Shown here in pieces: positions 15,237 through 26,100 of a stretch of DNA of 64,000 nucleotides (its first letter is position 1; each line of letters begins with the position of its first letter). The stretch is taken from positions 62,001 through 126,000 of the forward strand of contig JADIZV010000001.1 in the NCBI GenBank assembly GCA_016704565.1, in the 5' to 3' direction. The stretch comes from Candidatus Phosphoribacter baldrii (GTDB lineage: Bacteria; Actinomycetota; Actinomycetes; Actinomycetales; Dermatophilaceae). The notes under the pieces were generated by a model that had not been told where the DNA came from, made no database searches, and saw nothing but the letters and a program-made list of their open reading frames with translations. The position numbers and the translations under genes were made by a program.

Positions 15237-17804
15237 TCAGAGTTTCTCCAGGGGTGCGTAGCGCAACAACAGCCGCTTGACCCCCACGGAGACACCGAAG
15301 TCGACGTGCGCCAACGCTCGTTCGCCCTCGCCCTCGACGCGCAGCACCGTGCCCAGCCCGAACGAGTCGTGGCTGACCCGGTCGCCAGAAGCGAGCGCCG
15401 GTGCGGTCCGGTTGCCCGGTGAACGCACGCCCGGACGGGCGGCCAACGTGGCCACGGCAGGATCGGAAGTGCGCCGCCCGAAGCGTGACGAGTCCGACGC
15501 GGCGGCCTCCCGCTCCCAGGCGACCAGGTCGTGCGGGATCTCGTCGAGGAACCGCGACCCGGGGAAGTACTGCGGCTGTCCCCAGGCCGAGCGGACCGCG
15601 GCGCGCGACAGATGCAGCCGCTCGCGCGCCCGGGTGATCCCGACGTAGGCCAATCGCCGCTCCTCCTCCAGTTCCTTGGGGTCGGCGAGCGATCGCAGGT
15701 GCGGGAAGGTGCCGTCCTCGAGCCCCGTGACGAACACGACGGGGAACTCCAGGCCCTTGGCGGTGTGCAATGTCATCAGGGTGACGACGCCCCCGCTCTC
15801 CACGTCGGCGTCGGGGATCTCGTCGGCGTCCGCGACGAGCGACACCTGCTCGAGGAAGTCCTCCAGGCTCGCCGGCTCGCCAGTCTCAGCGCGGCCCTCG
15901 TCGAATTCCTGTGCCACAGCAACGAGTTCGGCGAGGTTCTCGACGCGGGTCTCGTCCTGGGGGTCGGGGCTGGCCCGCAGCTCGCGCAGATAGCCGCTCT
16001 GCTCCAGCACGGCCTCCAAGAGCCCGGCGACGCCGGACCCGCCCTCGAAGACGACCCGCAGGTCCTCCAGCAGCCGGGTGAAGGCCTCGATCGCCGCCAC
16101 CGAGCGGGTCGCGATCCCGGGAGCGTCGCCCGCCCGTCCGAGCGCCGCGACGAACGGGATCCGCTCCCGGTCGGCCAACGCCGCCACGCACGCTTCGGCC
16201 CGCTCCCCGATCCCACGGCGTGGGGTGTTGAGGATCCGCCGCAGGTTGACCGCGTCGGTCGGGTTGGAGATGACCCGCAGATAGGCCAAGGCGTCCTTGA
16301 CCTCCTTGCGCTCGTAGAAGCGCGTGCCGCCCACCACCTTGTAGGGCAACCCGACCCGGACGAACACCTCCTCGACCGCTCGGCTCTGCGCATTGGTCCG
16401 ATAGAAGACGGCGACGTCCTTGGGTTTGACCCCATGCTCGTCACCGAGCCGGTCGATGGTCCGCGCGACGAACGACGCCTCGTCGTGCTCGTTGTCCCCG
16501 ACATAGCCGACGATGCTCGCCCCGTCGCCCGAGTCGGTCCACAGGTTCTTCGGGCGCCGGTCGGGGTTGCGGGCGATCACCGCGTTGGCCGCGCGCAGAA
16601 TCGTCTGGGTCGAGCGGTAGTTCTGCTCCAGCAGGATGGTTCGCGCGTTCGGGTAGTCCTGCTCGAACTCGACGATGTTGCGGATGGTCGCCCCACGGAA
16701 CGCGTAGATCGACTGGTCCGCGTCTCCCACGACGACGAGTTCGGCCGGCGGCACCGGCGGCGCACCCGAGGCCCTTGCGTATGCCGCCCGCTCGCCCTCC
16801 CCCCGCGCGTCGCCTTGTCCGGCAGCGGAGTTCGCCCCACCCCCGACCAGCTCTCGCACCAGCTGGTACTGCGCGGTGTTCGTGTCCTGGTACTCGTCCA
16901 CCAGCACATGACGGAACCGCCGCCGATAGTGCTCCGCAACCTCCGGGAACGACTGCAGCAGATGGACGGTGGTCATGATGAGGTCGTCGAAGTCCAGCGC
17001 GTTGGCCTGGCGCAGTCGGCGCTGATAGGCGGCATACGCCTGGGCGATCATCCGCTCGTGGTGAGTGCCCTCGTCCCCACCCACCCGCCGCGCGTAGGTC
17101 TCCTCGTCCACCAGCTCGTTCTTGAGGTTGCTCACCTGATGCGAGAACGAGCGTGGGTTGTAGCGCTTGGGGTCCAGGTCCATGTCGCGCAGCACCATCG
17201 CCATGAGCCGCTGACTGTCCGCCGCGTCATAGATCGAGAAGCTCGACTTGAGCCCGAACTTCTCGATCTCCCGGCGCAGGATCCGCACGCACGCCGAGTG
17301 GAAGGTCATCACCCACATCGCCCGCGACCGCGCGCCGACGAGATGCTCGACCCGCTCGCGCATCTCCGCGGCGGCCTTGTTGGTGAACGTGATCGCGAGC
17401 ACCTGCCCCGGCTGCACGCCGCGCTCGGCCAGCAGGTAGGCGATCCGGTGGGTCAGCACCCGGGTCTTTCCCGAGCCCGCACCGGCGATGATGAGCAGCG
17501 GGCTGCCCTCGTGGACGACCGCCGCCCGCTGCTGCGGGTTGAGCCCTTCGAGGAACCGTTCCGGGTCGCCCGCCCCGCGCGATCCCGTATGCCGTCCGCG
17601 GCCTTCCGGGGCGGCATACCCGCTGCCCTCGGTCGCCCACAATGGGACCCCCGCGTCGTCGACGGCGTGGGGGCCGGGCGCAGCCGCCTCGACCGGGTGG
17701 ACGTCGACCAGCGACGGGGCGTGCGGGTGGGCCGAGCCGCCGGGCGCGCCCGGATCGGCCTCCCCGAAACCGGAGAGGCCCAGCTCGTCGAAGAGGGTGC
17801 CCAT
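15237..17804 (-). CDS. pcrA: UvrD/PcrA-type ATP-dependent DNA helicase
   Basis: An 855-residue superfamily-1 3'-5' helicase for repair and plasmid or replication-fork work. Motifs in order: Q-motif and Walker A (LNPQQRAAVVHEG, IIAGAGSGKTRVLTHR), motif Ia ITFTNKAAAEMRER, Walker B LVDEYQDTN, motif III VVGDADQSIYAFRGA, motif IV LEQNYRS, motif V VTLMTLHTAKGLEFPVVF, motif VI RRLAYVGITRARERL. The C-terminus GDRVSHDSFGLGTVLRVEG is the PcrA/UvrD tudor-like RNA-polymerase-binding domain. The start at MGTLFDELGL (ATG 17804) is typical of actinobacterial PcrA. A Gly/Ala/Arg-rich insert of about 35 residues separates Walker B from motif III, and a Pro/Ala-rich N-terminus of about 75 residues precedes the core. 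Confidence 0.95.
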   Translation of the reverse strand: MGTLFDELGLSGFGEADPGAPGGSAHPHAPSLVDVHPVEAAAPGPHAVDDAGVPLWATEGSGYAAPEGRGRHTGSRGAGDPERFLEGLNPQQRAAVVHEGSPLLIIAGAGSGKTRVLTHRIAYLLAERGVQPGQVLAITFTNKAAAEMRERVEHLVGARSRAMWVMTFHSACVRILRREIEKFGLKSSFSIYDAADSQRLMAMVLRDMDLDPKRYNPRSFSHQVSNLKNELVDEETYARRVGGDEGTHHERMIAQAYAAYQRRLRQANALDFDDLIMTTVHLLQSFPEVAEHYRRRFRHVLVDEYQDTNTAQYQLVRELVGGGANSAAGQGDARGEGERAAYARASGAPPVPPAELVVVGDADQSIYAFRGATIRNIVEFEQDYPNARTILLEQNYRSTQTILRAANAVIARNPDRRPKNLWTDSGDGASIVGYVGDNEHDEASFVARTIDRLGDEHGVKPKDVAVFYRTNAQSRAVEEVFVRVGLPYKVVGGTRFYERKEVKDALAYLRVISNPTDAVNLRRILNTPRRGIGERAEACVAALADRERIPFVAALGRAGDAPGIATRSVAAIEAFTRLLEDLRVVFEGGSGVAGLLEAVLEQSGYLRELRASPDPQDETRVENLAELVAVAQEFDEGRAETGEPASLEDFLEQVSLVADADEIPDADVESGGVVTLMTLHTAKGLEFPVVFVTGLEDGTFPHLRSLADPKELEEERRLAYVGITRARERLHLSRAAVRSAWGQPQYFPGSRFLDEIPHDLVAWEREAAASDSSRFGRRTSDPAVATLAARPGVRSPGNRTAPALASGDRVSHDSFGLGTVLRVEGEGERALAHVDFGVSVGVKRLLLRYAPLEKL

Positions 17805-17860
17805 GTCGGCGTCCACCCTATGCGCTCGGTCGGACACCACGCGCCGTCCCGCTCGCGACG

Positions 17861-17866
17861 TAGGCT
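17861..17866 (+). promoter_or_regulatory. -10 element TAGGCT placed for a leaderless transcript
   Basis: TAGGCT (TANNNT form) ends six bases before the ATG at 17873. The usual 6-8 base gap from -10 to transcription start would put the first transcribed base on the start codon itself. No ribosome site is present, in agreement. A -35 element is not clear. Confidence 0.45.
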
Positions 17867-17872
17867 GCGGCC

Positions 17873-18859
17873 ATGACCGATGCCCGCGCCCTGCGAGTGA
17901 CCCAGCACGGCGGCCCGGAGGTCCTCGCCGTCCAGACCGTCGACGTCCCCGAGCCGGGGCCGGGCCAGGTGCGGGTGCGGGTCGAGGCCGCGGGCTTGAA
18001 CTTCATCGACGTCTACCTGCGCGAGGGGACCTATCCCGGCCCGACCCCGTTCACCTCCTGCATGGAGGGCGCGGGGGTGGTCGAGTCGGTCGGACCCGAC
18101 GCCGAGGTCGCTGTCGGGTCGCGGGTCGCCTGGGCGATGGCTCCCGGCGCGGCGGCCGAGCTCGCCGTGCTGCCGGCTGCGTCGGTGGTGCCGATCCCCG
18201 ACGGGGTCACCTCCGCCCAAGCCGCCGCCGCGATGCTCCAGGGCATGACCGCGCACTACCTCACGACCAGCACGTATGCCGTGCAGCCCGGCGACGCGGT
18301 CCTCGTCCACGCCGCGGCCGGCGGCGTCGGGCAATGGCTCGTCCAGGTCTGCACCGCAGCCGGAGCCACGGTCATCGCCACTGCCGGCTCGGCCGAGAAG
18401 CTGGCGATCGCCCGCGAGCTGGGGGCGGCCCACACGCTGGACTACACGGCATACGGGAGCCCCGCGGAGCTGGCGGGAGCGGTGCGCGAGGCGAGCGGCG
18501 GCGTGGGCGTGGCGGTGGCCTACGACGGGGTCGGCAAGGCGACCTTCGACGCGTCGCTGGCCTCGATGCGGCGGCGCGGAATGCTGGCCCTCTTCGGCGG
18601 GTCGAGCGGTCAGGTGCCGCCGTTCGACCTCCAGCGGCTCAACGCGGCCGGGTCGGTGTTCGTCACGCGCCCGTCGCTGGGGCACTACCTGGCCGACCGG
18701 CACGAGTTGCTGTGGCGCGCCGGCGAGGTGTTCCAGACGATCCGGTCCGGGCAGGTGCGGCTGCAGATCGGCGGGACGTTCGCACTGGAGGATGCGGCGG
18801 CGGCATACCGAGCACTGGAAGGGCGCGCGACCACCGGCAAGCTGATCTTCCAGATCTAA
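17873..18859 (+). CDS. Zinc-free quinone oxidoreductase (MDR superfamily, QOR type)
   Basis: A 328-residue NADPH-dependent quinone reductase or enoyl reductase. The N-terminal GroES-like domain has VEAAGLNFIDVYLREGTYP, the QOR signature that replaces the zinc-binding cysteines of alcohol dehydrogenases. The Rossmann domain has VLVHAAAGGVGQWLVQVC near residue 143 (AxxGVG). It ends ATTGKLIFQI as is standard. The ATG lies six bases after a TAGGCT box and lacks a ribosome site, so it is probably leaderless. A crotonase gene follows 29 bases later on the same strand. The physiological substrate is unknown. Confidence 0.9.
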   Translation: MTDARALRVTQHGGPEVLAVQTVDVPEPGPGQVRVRVEAAGLNFIDVYLREGTYPGPTPFTSCMEGAGVVESVGPDAEVAVGSRVAWAMAPGAAAELAVLPAASVVPIPDGVTSAQAAAAMLQGMTAHYLTTSTYAVQPGDAVLVHAAAGGVGQWLVQVCTAAGATVIATAGSAEKLAIARELGAAHTLDYTAYGSPAELAGAVREASGGVGVAVAYDGVGKATFDASLASMRRRGMLALFGGSSGQVPPFDLQRLNAAGSVFVTRPSLGHYLADRHELLWRAGEVFQTIRSGQVRLQIGGTFALEDAAAAYRALEGRATTGKLIFQI

Positions 18860-18888
18860 AGACACGATCCCCCACCGAGGAGGCGTCG

Positions 18889-19761
18889 ATGAGCGAGAAC
18901 GTGCGGGTGACCCGCGAGGGCACGACGACGACGATCACCCTGTCCCGGCCGGAGAAGCGCAACGCCCTTTCGGCGGCGATGATGGCCGACCTCACTGCTG
19001 CACTGGAGGATGCTGGCGCGTCGGACGCGTTGGCGGTGGTCATCGCGGCGGACGGGCCGGTGTTCTCGGCGGGGCACAACTTCGGCGACCTCGCGGGAGC
19101 CGACCTGCGGGCGGCGCGCGACCTGTTCCTGTTGTGCACGCGGATGATGGACACGGTCCAGGGCATTCCGCAGCCGGTCATCGCCAAGGTGCATGCCTTG
19201 GCGACCGCAGCCGGGTGTCAGCTGGTCGCGTCCTGCGACCTGGCGCTCGCCGCGGATACGGCGGGCTTCGCGCTGCCGGGCGGCAAGGGCGGGTTGTTCT
19301 GCCACACGCCGCTGGTGCCGGTCGCGCGCAGCGTCGGGCGCAAGCGCGCGTTGGAGCTGGCGCTCACGGGGGACGTCATCGATGCGGCGACCGCAGCGGA
19401 CTGGGGGCTCATCAACCGGGCCGTGCCCGCCGACGAGCTCGATGCGGCGGTGGCCGACCTGGTGGCGAGGGTGACCCGCGGGAGTGCGATGGGTCGGTCG
19501 ATCGGCAAGCGCACCTTCTATGCCCAGGTCGGGCTCGAGCAGCGCCAGGCCTACGACATCGCGGTCGAGGTCATGGCGGCCGCGGCGTTGACCGACGACG
19601 CCCAGGAAGGGATCGCGGCGTTCCTGGCCAAGCGCCCGGCGATCTTCACCTCGCTGCCCGTCCAGCACCGGGGCGGGGTCGACCTCGAAGCGGTCGTCGC
19701 GGCGGTGCGCTCAGGACGCGATCGGTCATCGCCGGATGATTCAGGCGACGCTCAGCTGTAG
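18889..19761 (+). CDS. Enoyl-CoA hydratase/isomerase family protein, ECHDC3-like
   Basis: A 290-residue crotonase-fold protein. Oxyanion-hole parts are FSAGHNFGDLAG and the AAGCQLVASCDLALA region, and PGGKGGLFCHTPLVPVARSVG with GKRTFYAQ matches the ECHDC3 branch closely. The glutamates used by classical hydratases are not obvious, so it may act as hydrolase, isomerase or racemase. ATG 18889 follows CGAGGAGG at good distance. It shares a strand with the quinone oxidoreductase 29 bases upstream. Its last ten bases overlap the last ten of the converging membrane-protein gene. A C-terminal tail of about 25 polar residues (GVDLEAVVAAVRSGRD) extends past the family core. Confidence 0.85.
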   Translation: MSENVRVTREGTTTTITLSRPEKRNALSAAMMADLTAALEDAGASDALAVVIAADGPVFSAGHNFGDLAGADLRAARDLFLLCTRMMDTVQGIPQPVIAKVHALATAAGCQLVASCDLALAADTAGFALPGGKGGLFCHTPLVPVARSVGRKRALELALTGDVIDAATAADWGLINRAVPADELDAAVADLVARVTRGSAMGRSIGKRTFYAQVGLEQRQAYDIAVEVMAAAALTDDAQEGIAAFLAKRPAIFTSLPVQHRGGVDLEAVVAAVRSGRDRSSPDDSGDAQL

Positions 19762-20129
19762 GAGCGCCACAGGGCGGCGATGGCGACGTTGAGGATCGCC
19801 AGCCAGGCGATGACGTTGACCTTGGTCGCGACCCCAGCCAGCGCCGCACCCGCGGCAGCCTTCTTCTGCTCGGCCCAGGTCGACTCGGCCAGGCCCATGA
19901 CGACGAGCGCGACGACGAACTTCACCCCGAGCTTGGCGTTGTTGGGCGGGTCCTCCTTGTCCATCGAAGCAACCCCCGCGAGGATCAGGCCGGTCAGCAC
20001 CTGGATGCGGGCACCCCAGAGGATGCTCGGGACGATCCGAAGGTCGTGACGCACGGCCAGCCAGCCACCCACGATGGCAGCCATCCCGAGCAGGTGGACG
20101 ACGACGACGATCTCGTTGAAGAGCTTCAT
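19752..20129 (-). CDS. Small integral membrane protein of unknown function
   Basis: 125 residues with four hydrophobic helices: FNEIVVVVHLLGMAAIVGGW, ARIQVLTGLILAGVASM, LGVKFVVALVVMGLAES and VNVIAWLAILNVAIAALW. A charged loop DKEDPPNNAK lies in the middle. ATG 20129 is chosen because it gives a typical membrane-protein start (MKLFNEI); an upstream extension in the same frame has no such character. The gene is divergent from the DUF4011 gene with only 42 bases between. No family name is recognised with confidence, though similar small proteins are common in actinobacteria. Confidence 0.75.
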   Translation of the reverse strand: MKLFNEIVVVVHLLGMAAIVGGWLAVRHDLRIVPSILWGARIQVLTGLILAGVASMDKEDPPNNAKLGVKFVVALVVMGLAESTWAEQKKAAAGAALAGVATKVNVIAWLAILNVAIAALWRSYS

Positions 20130-20159
20130 GGCGCCCAGGGTAACCGCCCACCGACGGTC

Positions 20160-20165
20160 TAGAGT
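20160..20165 (+). promoter_or_regulatory. -10 element TAGAGT placed for a leaderless transcript of the DUF4011 gene
   Basis: TAGAGT ends six bases before ATG 20172, and no ribosome site is present. This repeats the arrangement seen before the quinone oxidoreductase (TAGGCT, also six bases from its ATG). The 42-base divergent gap leaves no room for a longer leader. Confidence 0.45.
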
Positions 20166-20171
20166 CTGGCC

Positions 20172-23100
20172 ATGGCGCCGTCGACACACCTTGAGGTGGT
20201 CACCGGCCCCCTGGTCAATCATGCGATGGCCCACAACGGGATCCGGGTCGTGCGACGCATCACGCTGGTCGCCGCCGAAGCTCCGGCCTCAGCCCTGACC
20301 GACGTCGTCATCACGGCCCGCCTCGTCGACGCACACGGGACCGTCCTCACCCGCCCGTGGCAGCATCACGTCGACCGGCTCGAACCCGGCGGCCTGGTCC
20401 GGCTGGACACCCCCGACCTGGCGCTGGACCCGGCTGCGATCGTCGGCATCGAGGAGGAGACGGGGGCCGACCTCGTCGTCGACGCGAGCTCTGGCGGTCA
20501 GACGGTGGTCACGTCCACGACGCCCATGCGCGTCCTCGCGGCCCGGCAGTGGCTCGTCGACCCGGACGCCCCGGTCCTGTCCCTCGAGCTGCTCGCGGCG
20601 TTCGTCCAGCCCAACCACCCGGCGCTGGCCCCGATCGTCTCGCGTGCGGCGGCATACCTCGACGCGGAGACGACCTCCGGCTCGCTGGCCGTCGACCACG
20701 TCCTCCCCGGGAGGATCGACGCCATCGTCGAGGCGGTCTGCGCCGCCGTCCACGAGGCGGGCATCTACTACGCCCAGCCGCCCGCCTCCTGGGGTTACGG
20801 CCAGAAGGTCCGCAGCCCCGGCGACGTCCTGGACCAGAAGGTCGGCACCTGCCTGGACACGACGCTGCTCGTCGCCTCTGCCCTCGAACATCTCGGCATC
20901 CATCCGGTCCTGTGGATCGTCCGCGGGCATGCCTTCCTCGGCTACTGGCGCACCCCCGACACCGGGCTGCCCGACGCGGCGAGCCTGCAATGCGCCCAAG
21001 CGGTCAACGCCGTCGGGCTGGGCCTCATGGGTATCGTCGAGACGACGATGCTCACCGTCGAGCGCCGGCCCCCGCGCGACCTGTTCCGGCGGGCCGCCCA
21101 GGCACCGTTGGACACCTATCTGCACGGCGACCCCGCCGCGCTCGTCGGCGTCGTCGACGTCAACCTGGCCCGGCTCATGCGGGTGTTCCCCGTGCCGGCC
21201 CGGCGCGCCCGCGAGGACGGCGTCGTCGAGGTCATCGAATATCGTCCACCGGCGGCAGCGTCGGACTCCCTTGGCGCGCAAGGCGACTCGCACGGCCGGT
21301 CCAGGGACGGCATACCGGCGAAGGATGCTGCGCGCGTGAGCCCGGACCCGACGGCAGCCTCTCGTCGACCCGAGCCTCCCCCACGCGTGCAGGCGTGGAA
21401 GAACGCCCTGCTCGACCTCACCCTGCGCAACAAGCTGCTCAACTCCGCGCGCGGCGTGACCCAGCTGCCGCTCCTCCTGCCCGGCGAGCATCTCGGCGCG
21501 CTCGCGGATCTCCTCGCCGAGGGCAAGCCGGTCGTCGTCCGGGCGGCCGACGACCTGTCCGGTGCCGTGCTCGCGCGCGAGGCGCGCGACGCCTACGCCC
21601 TCCCCGCCGACGTCCTGCGAACGATGTTGCGCGACAAGGCGACCGTGTATGCCGCCGCCGACAGTGAGACCCATCGCCTCCTCGTCGCCCGGCTGCGTTA
21701 TCGAGCCCGGACGGGGCTGCAGGAGACCGGAGCCAACCCACTCGCGCTGACCCTGGGGCGGCTGGACTGGAAACTCGGGGACCGGGAGCTCACCGCCCCG
21801 CTGTTGCTCGCCCCGGTGGAGCTCAAGGGCATCATTGCGCCTTTCAAGATCGTCGCCGACGAGACGGCGGGGCTCACCCTCAACCTCTCGTTGTTGGAGA
21901 AGCTCCGCATCGAGTTCGGTTTCGTGGTGCCGGGATTGGATGAGCTTCCGGCACGCCCAGCCGGCGCGCGCGGGGAGGGCGGGGTGGACGTCGACGAGGT
22001 TGTCCGGCGGATCCGCCGCGCGCTGCTCGACGCCGGACTGCCGTTCACCGTGGAGACCGAGGCCCGGCTGGCCATCGTCGGCTTCACCGGCTATCTGCTG
22101 TGGCGCGACCTCGACGAGCACTGGGAGCGTTTCCTGCAGCAGCCCGTCGCGCGCCACCTTGCCCTCACACCGACCGCCCGGTTCACCGACCCGGCCGCGG
22201 CTGCCGAGGTCGACACCAGCCTCGCCGCGCTCGACGGAGTCGTGGCCGACGCCCCGATCCCCGCCGACGGATCACAGGCCGAGGCGGTGGCCTATGCCCG
22301 GGCCGGACGCACCTTCGTCCTGGAAGGCCCACCTGGCACCGGCAAGTCCCAGACGATCACCAACATCCTCGCCGACCAGGTCGCCCGGGGCCGACGGGTG
22401 CTCTTCGTCGCCGAGAAGGGCGCCGCGCTCGACGTCGTCCGTCGCCGCCTCGCCGAGGTCGGGCTGGCGCCGTTCGCGCTGGATCTGCACGACGAACACG
22501 CGACCCCGGCCCAGGTGCGCGAGCGGCTCCGCACGGCCATCGCCCAGGTGCCGCGACCGGACGACGCGGGCTACCGGGCGGCCGCCACCGACGTCGCCTC
22601 CTCGGCCGCGGCCCTCGCCTCGTATGCCGCCCGCCTCCACGAGCCCAACGCAGCTGGCTTCTCGGCCTACTCCGCCCACGCCCAACTGCTCGCTCAGGGG
22701 CCCGGGGCAACTGCTCCGGTGGCCCCGACATCCGTATCAGGCCAGTCCCGGGAACGCGTCGACGTCGACGCCTGTCGCAGGGCCGTCGGTTCAGCGACCG
22801 GGTTGCTGGCCTCGCTGGGCGAAACCGGCTGTCAAACGTGGGGATTCGCCCGCTCGCTGCCGGCCGATCTGGTGACCTTCTTCGGCCTTGTCGAGTCGAC
22901 CGATCAGGGGCTCCAGGAGTTGGCCGCCCGCCTGGCCGGGTGTGCCGAGTCGGTGCGCGTCGCCGTCTCAACGGCGTTGACGAGCACCGACCTCGACCGG
23001 ATCGGGTGGTGCCTCACCGAGCAGTCCGTCTCCCCGACGGTGCTCGACGAGACGCGGTCCCGGCGCTGGCTCGACGCCCGGGCCGAGCTCGACGCCCGCT

Positions 23101-26100
23101 TGAGCCGGCTCGACGCGATGGCCGCCCCTGTGCTGGACGTGTTCGACCCCGCCGTCATCACCGTGACACTCGAGCCAGTTCGCCTGGGCGTCCGCGAGGC
23201 GGCCACGTCGTTCTTCATCGGCCGTAATGGCCGACTCGTCCTCGCTGCGGCACCCGTCCTCGCCCATGCCCGTCCCGGGGCGGACATCCGGCCCAAGACC
23301 CTTCCGGTCCTCATCGAGCAGGTGGCCGCGATCGCCCAGGAAGCGGCATACCTCGCCCATGCCTGGAACTCCCTTCCTGGCCTCGGGGCGTTCCCAGCGG
23401 ATGCGAATCTCCTTGCCCCCCAAGGGCGAGCGGCGCTCACCGCGGCGTTGGGCGCCATCGATCGCGACCGCGCCATCTTCACCGGACTCCTCTCGGCCCA
23501 GCAGGAGGCCGTGCGCGAAGCACGCCGCTCCGGGGCCGTCCTCCTCGACGAGGTGTATGCCGTCCTGCGCACCGCCACCGGGCGGCTCGCCGACGTCGTT
23601 GCCGCGACAGGGACACCGGCGGGCACTCTCGACGGCGCAGACACCGCGTGGTCGACCGGTCGCGGCGTCCTCGCCGCATGGCTGCACACCAGTCACGCCC
23701 GGCTGGCTGACCGCGCGACCGGAGCAACCCTGCGACGGTGGGTGGAGGCGGTCCAGGCGCTGGCTCCGTTGGAGGAGCATGGCCTTCCGATGGCCCGCTG
23801 GGCGATCCTTTCCGGCGCCGTCCCCGCGGCCGAGGCCGCCGGGGCGCTCGAACGAGGGCTGGCCGAAGCGGCCCTGCAGGAGCGGCTGGCGGCCGGGGCC
23901 CTGACCGCGTTCGACAGCGAGTCCCTCGACCGGGTCGTCGACCGGTTCGTCGGAGCGTCGCAGGCACTGCGCGGGACGCTTCGCGGCGTCCTCCCGGACC
24001 GGGTCGTGCAGGGGCGTCCGTTCCGTCCGGGTGCGACCTTCGGCACGGTCGCCGCCCTGGAGCGCGAGGTCGGACGCACCCGCGGCGGCCTGTCGGTCCG
24101 GAGGCTGGTCCAGACCTTCGGCGAGGTCATCGGCGAGCTCACCCCCTGTGTTCTGGTCAGTCCCGACTCGCTGGCCCGGTTCATCCCGCCGGGCTCGATC
24201 GACTTCGACCTCGTGGTGTTCGATGAGGCCTCGCAGATCACCGTCCCCGATGCCGTGGGCGCTTTGGGTCGAGCCCGCGCAGCCGTCATCGCCGGCGACT
24301 CCAAACAGATGCCGCCGAGCAGTTTCGGCGAATCTGCTTGGGACGAAGGCGAGTTCGGGGACGAACGCAGCCTGCCTCCGACACCCGCATCGCCTCCCGA
24401 TCCGACGAGCCCCGGCGGTGCAGACGGCGGGGACGGCTCGGCTGTGTCCGAGGCCGCCTCGGAGACGACCCCTGCCGACTTCCGCATCGTCCCCGACGAG
24501 GAGTCGATCCTCTCCGAGCTCGTCCATTCCGGGGTCGACCGGCTGTGGCTGTCCTGGCACTACCGCAGCCAGGACGAGTCGCTCATCGCCTTCAGCAACG
24601 GTCACTACTACGACGACCGGCTCAGTTCCTTCCCCGCCTTCCCCGGCGAGGTGACCGACACCGGGCTGTCCTTCACCAGGGTCGACGGGACGTTCCACCG
24701 CACGGCGAGCAAGACGGGGGGCCAAGGAGGCACAGCGGCAGGGCCGTTACGCACCAACCCGATCGAAGCCGCCGCCGTCGTCGATGAGGTCCGCCGCCGT
24801 TGGGAGCACGGGGAGCGATCGATCGGCGTCGTGACGTTCAACCTCCAGCAGCGCACCCTCATCGAGAAGCTGCTCTGGGAGCTGGACGACGAGAGCATCG
24901 CCGACAGTCTGGTCCGCGGCAAGGACGGGTTGTTCGTCAAGAACCTCGAGAACGTCCAGGGCGACGAGCGCGACGTCATCATCTTCTCGACCGGGTTCGC
25001 CAAGACCGCGGCCGGTGTTCTTCCGCTCAACTTCGGCCCGCTCAACCGCACTGGCGGTGAGCGCCGGCTCAACGTGGCGATCACCCGGGCCCGGCGCCGG
25101 GTCATGGTCTTCAGCTCGTTCGATCCCGAGGACCTGCGTGTCGAGCAGACGTCCTCGGTCGGCGTCAAGCACCTGCGGGCCTATCTCGAGCTGGCCAAGT
25201 ACGGCGTCGGCCACGAGTCGGCGTCTCCGACGACCGATAGCGCAGCGGCGCTGCTGACCTCCGGATCGGACGCTGCCGCGCCCCGCGAGCACATCCAGGC
25301 GATCGACAGACACCGGGACGACATTGCCGCCGAGCTACGCGCCGAAGGGCTCACGGTGCACACCGGGGTTGGCCTGTCCGACTTCAAGGTCGATCTGGCG
25401 GTCGGCCCCGTTGGCGAACCCCCTTGTCTGGCAATCCTGCTCGACGGTCCAGACTGGGCCGCCCGACGGACCACCAACGACCGCGACGGGCTGCCAGCGA
25501 CCGTGTTGCACGACATCATGGGCTGGCCGATGGTCATGCGGATCTGGCTGCCCGCCTGGCTCGCCGCGCGCGCCGACCTCACCGCGACCGTCTGCGAACG
25601 GGCCGAGATCGCCTCGCGCCTGCCGCGTCACGTGGGCGAGCGCCGGGTGAGCACCTCGTATGCCGCCTCCTCACCCCAGGACGCTGCCACACCGCAGGAC
25701 GATTCCTCACCGCACGACGACTTCTCACCGGACGACCCCTCCTCGCCGCAAGACTCACCACCCGCCGAACCGCCTCCCGACGGCCCCAGGGTCGCGTCGC
25801 CCGGCCCGGCGGACGACGGCAGCCAGCCGGACGGCATACCGGGTCCTGCGTATGCCGCTCCGCTCCCACCCGCGCCCAGCCGCGGGGTCGGCCCGTCGGA
25901 GGGCTACGAGCCGTTCGTGCCACGCCACGCCGGCAGTGTTGCGGTTCTCGACGGACTGACCCGCGCCCACCCCCGTCACGTCGCCGCCGTCCACGACGTC
26001 ATCCGACGTATCGTCGCCGCGGAGGGGCCTGTCTCAGCGGATCGGCTGGCTCTGCTCACGGCGCGCTGCTTCGGGCTCACCCGCCCGCCCCGGTGGCGGA

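Noticed and set aside
15531..17876. Long open frame on the plus strand opposite pcrA (over 700 codons)
   Set aside because: It is the mirror of a helicase with every motif intact; its product is rich in Arg, Asp, His and Gly without any domain. GC-rich third positions keep the opposite frame free of stops.
20289..22157. Long minus-strand open frame opposite the DUF4011 gene
   Set aside because: The plus strand encodes clear domains over the same bases; the minus product has shadow-like composition and no ribosome site.
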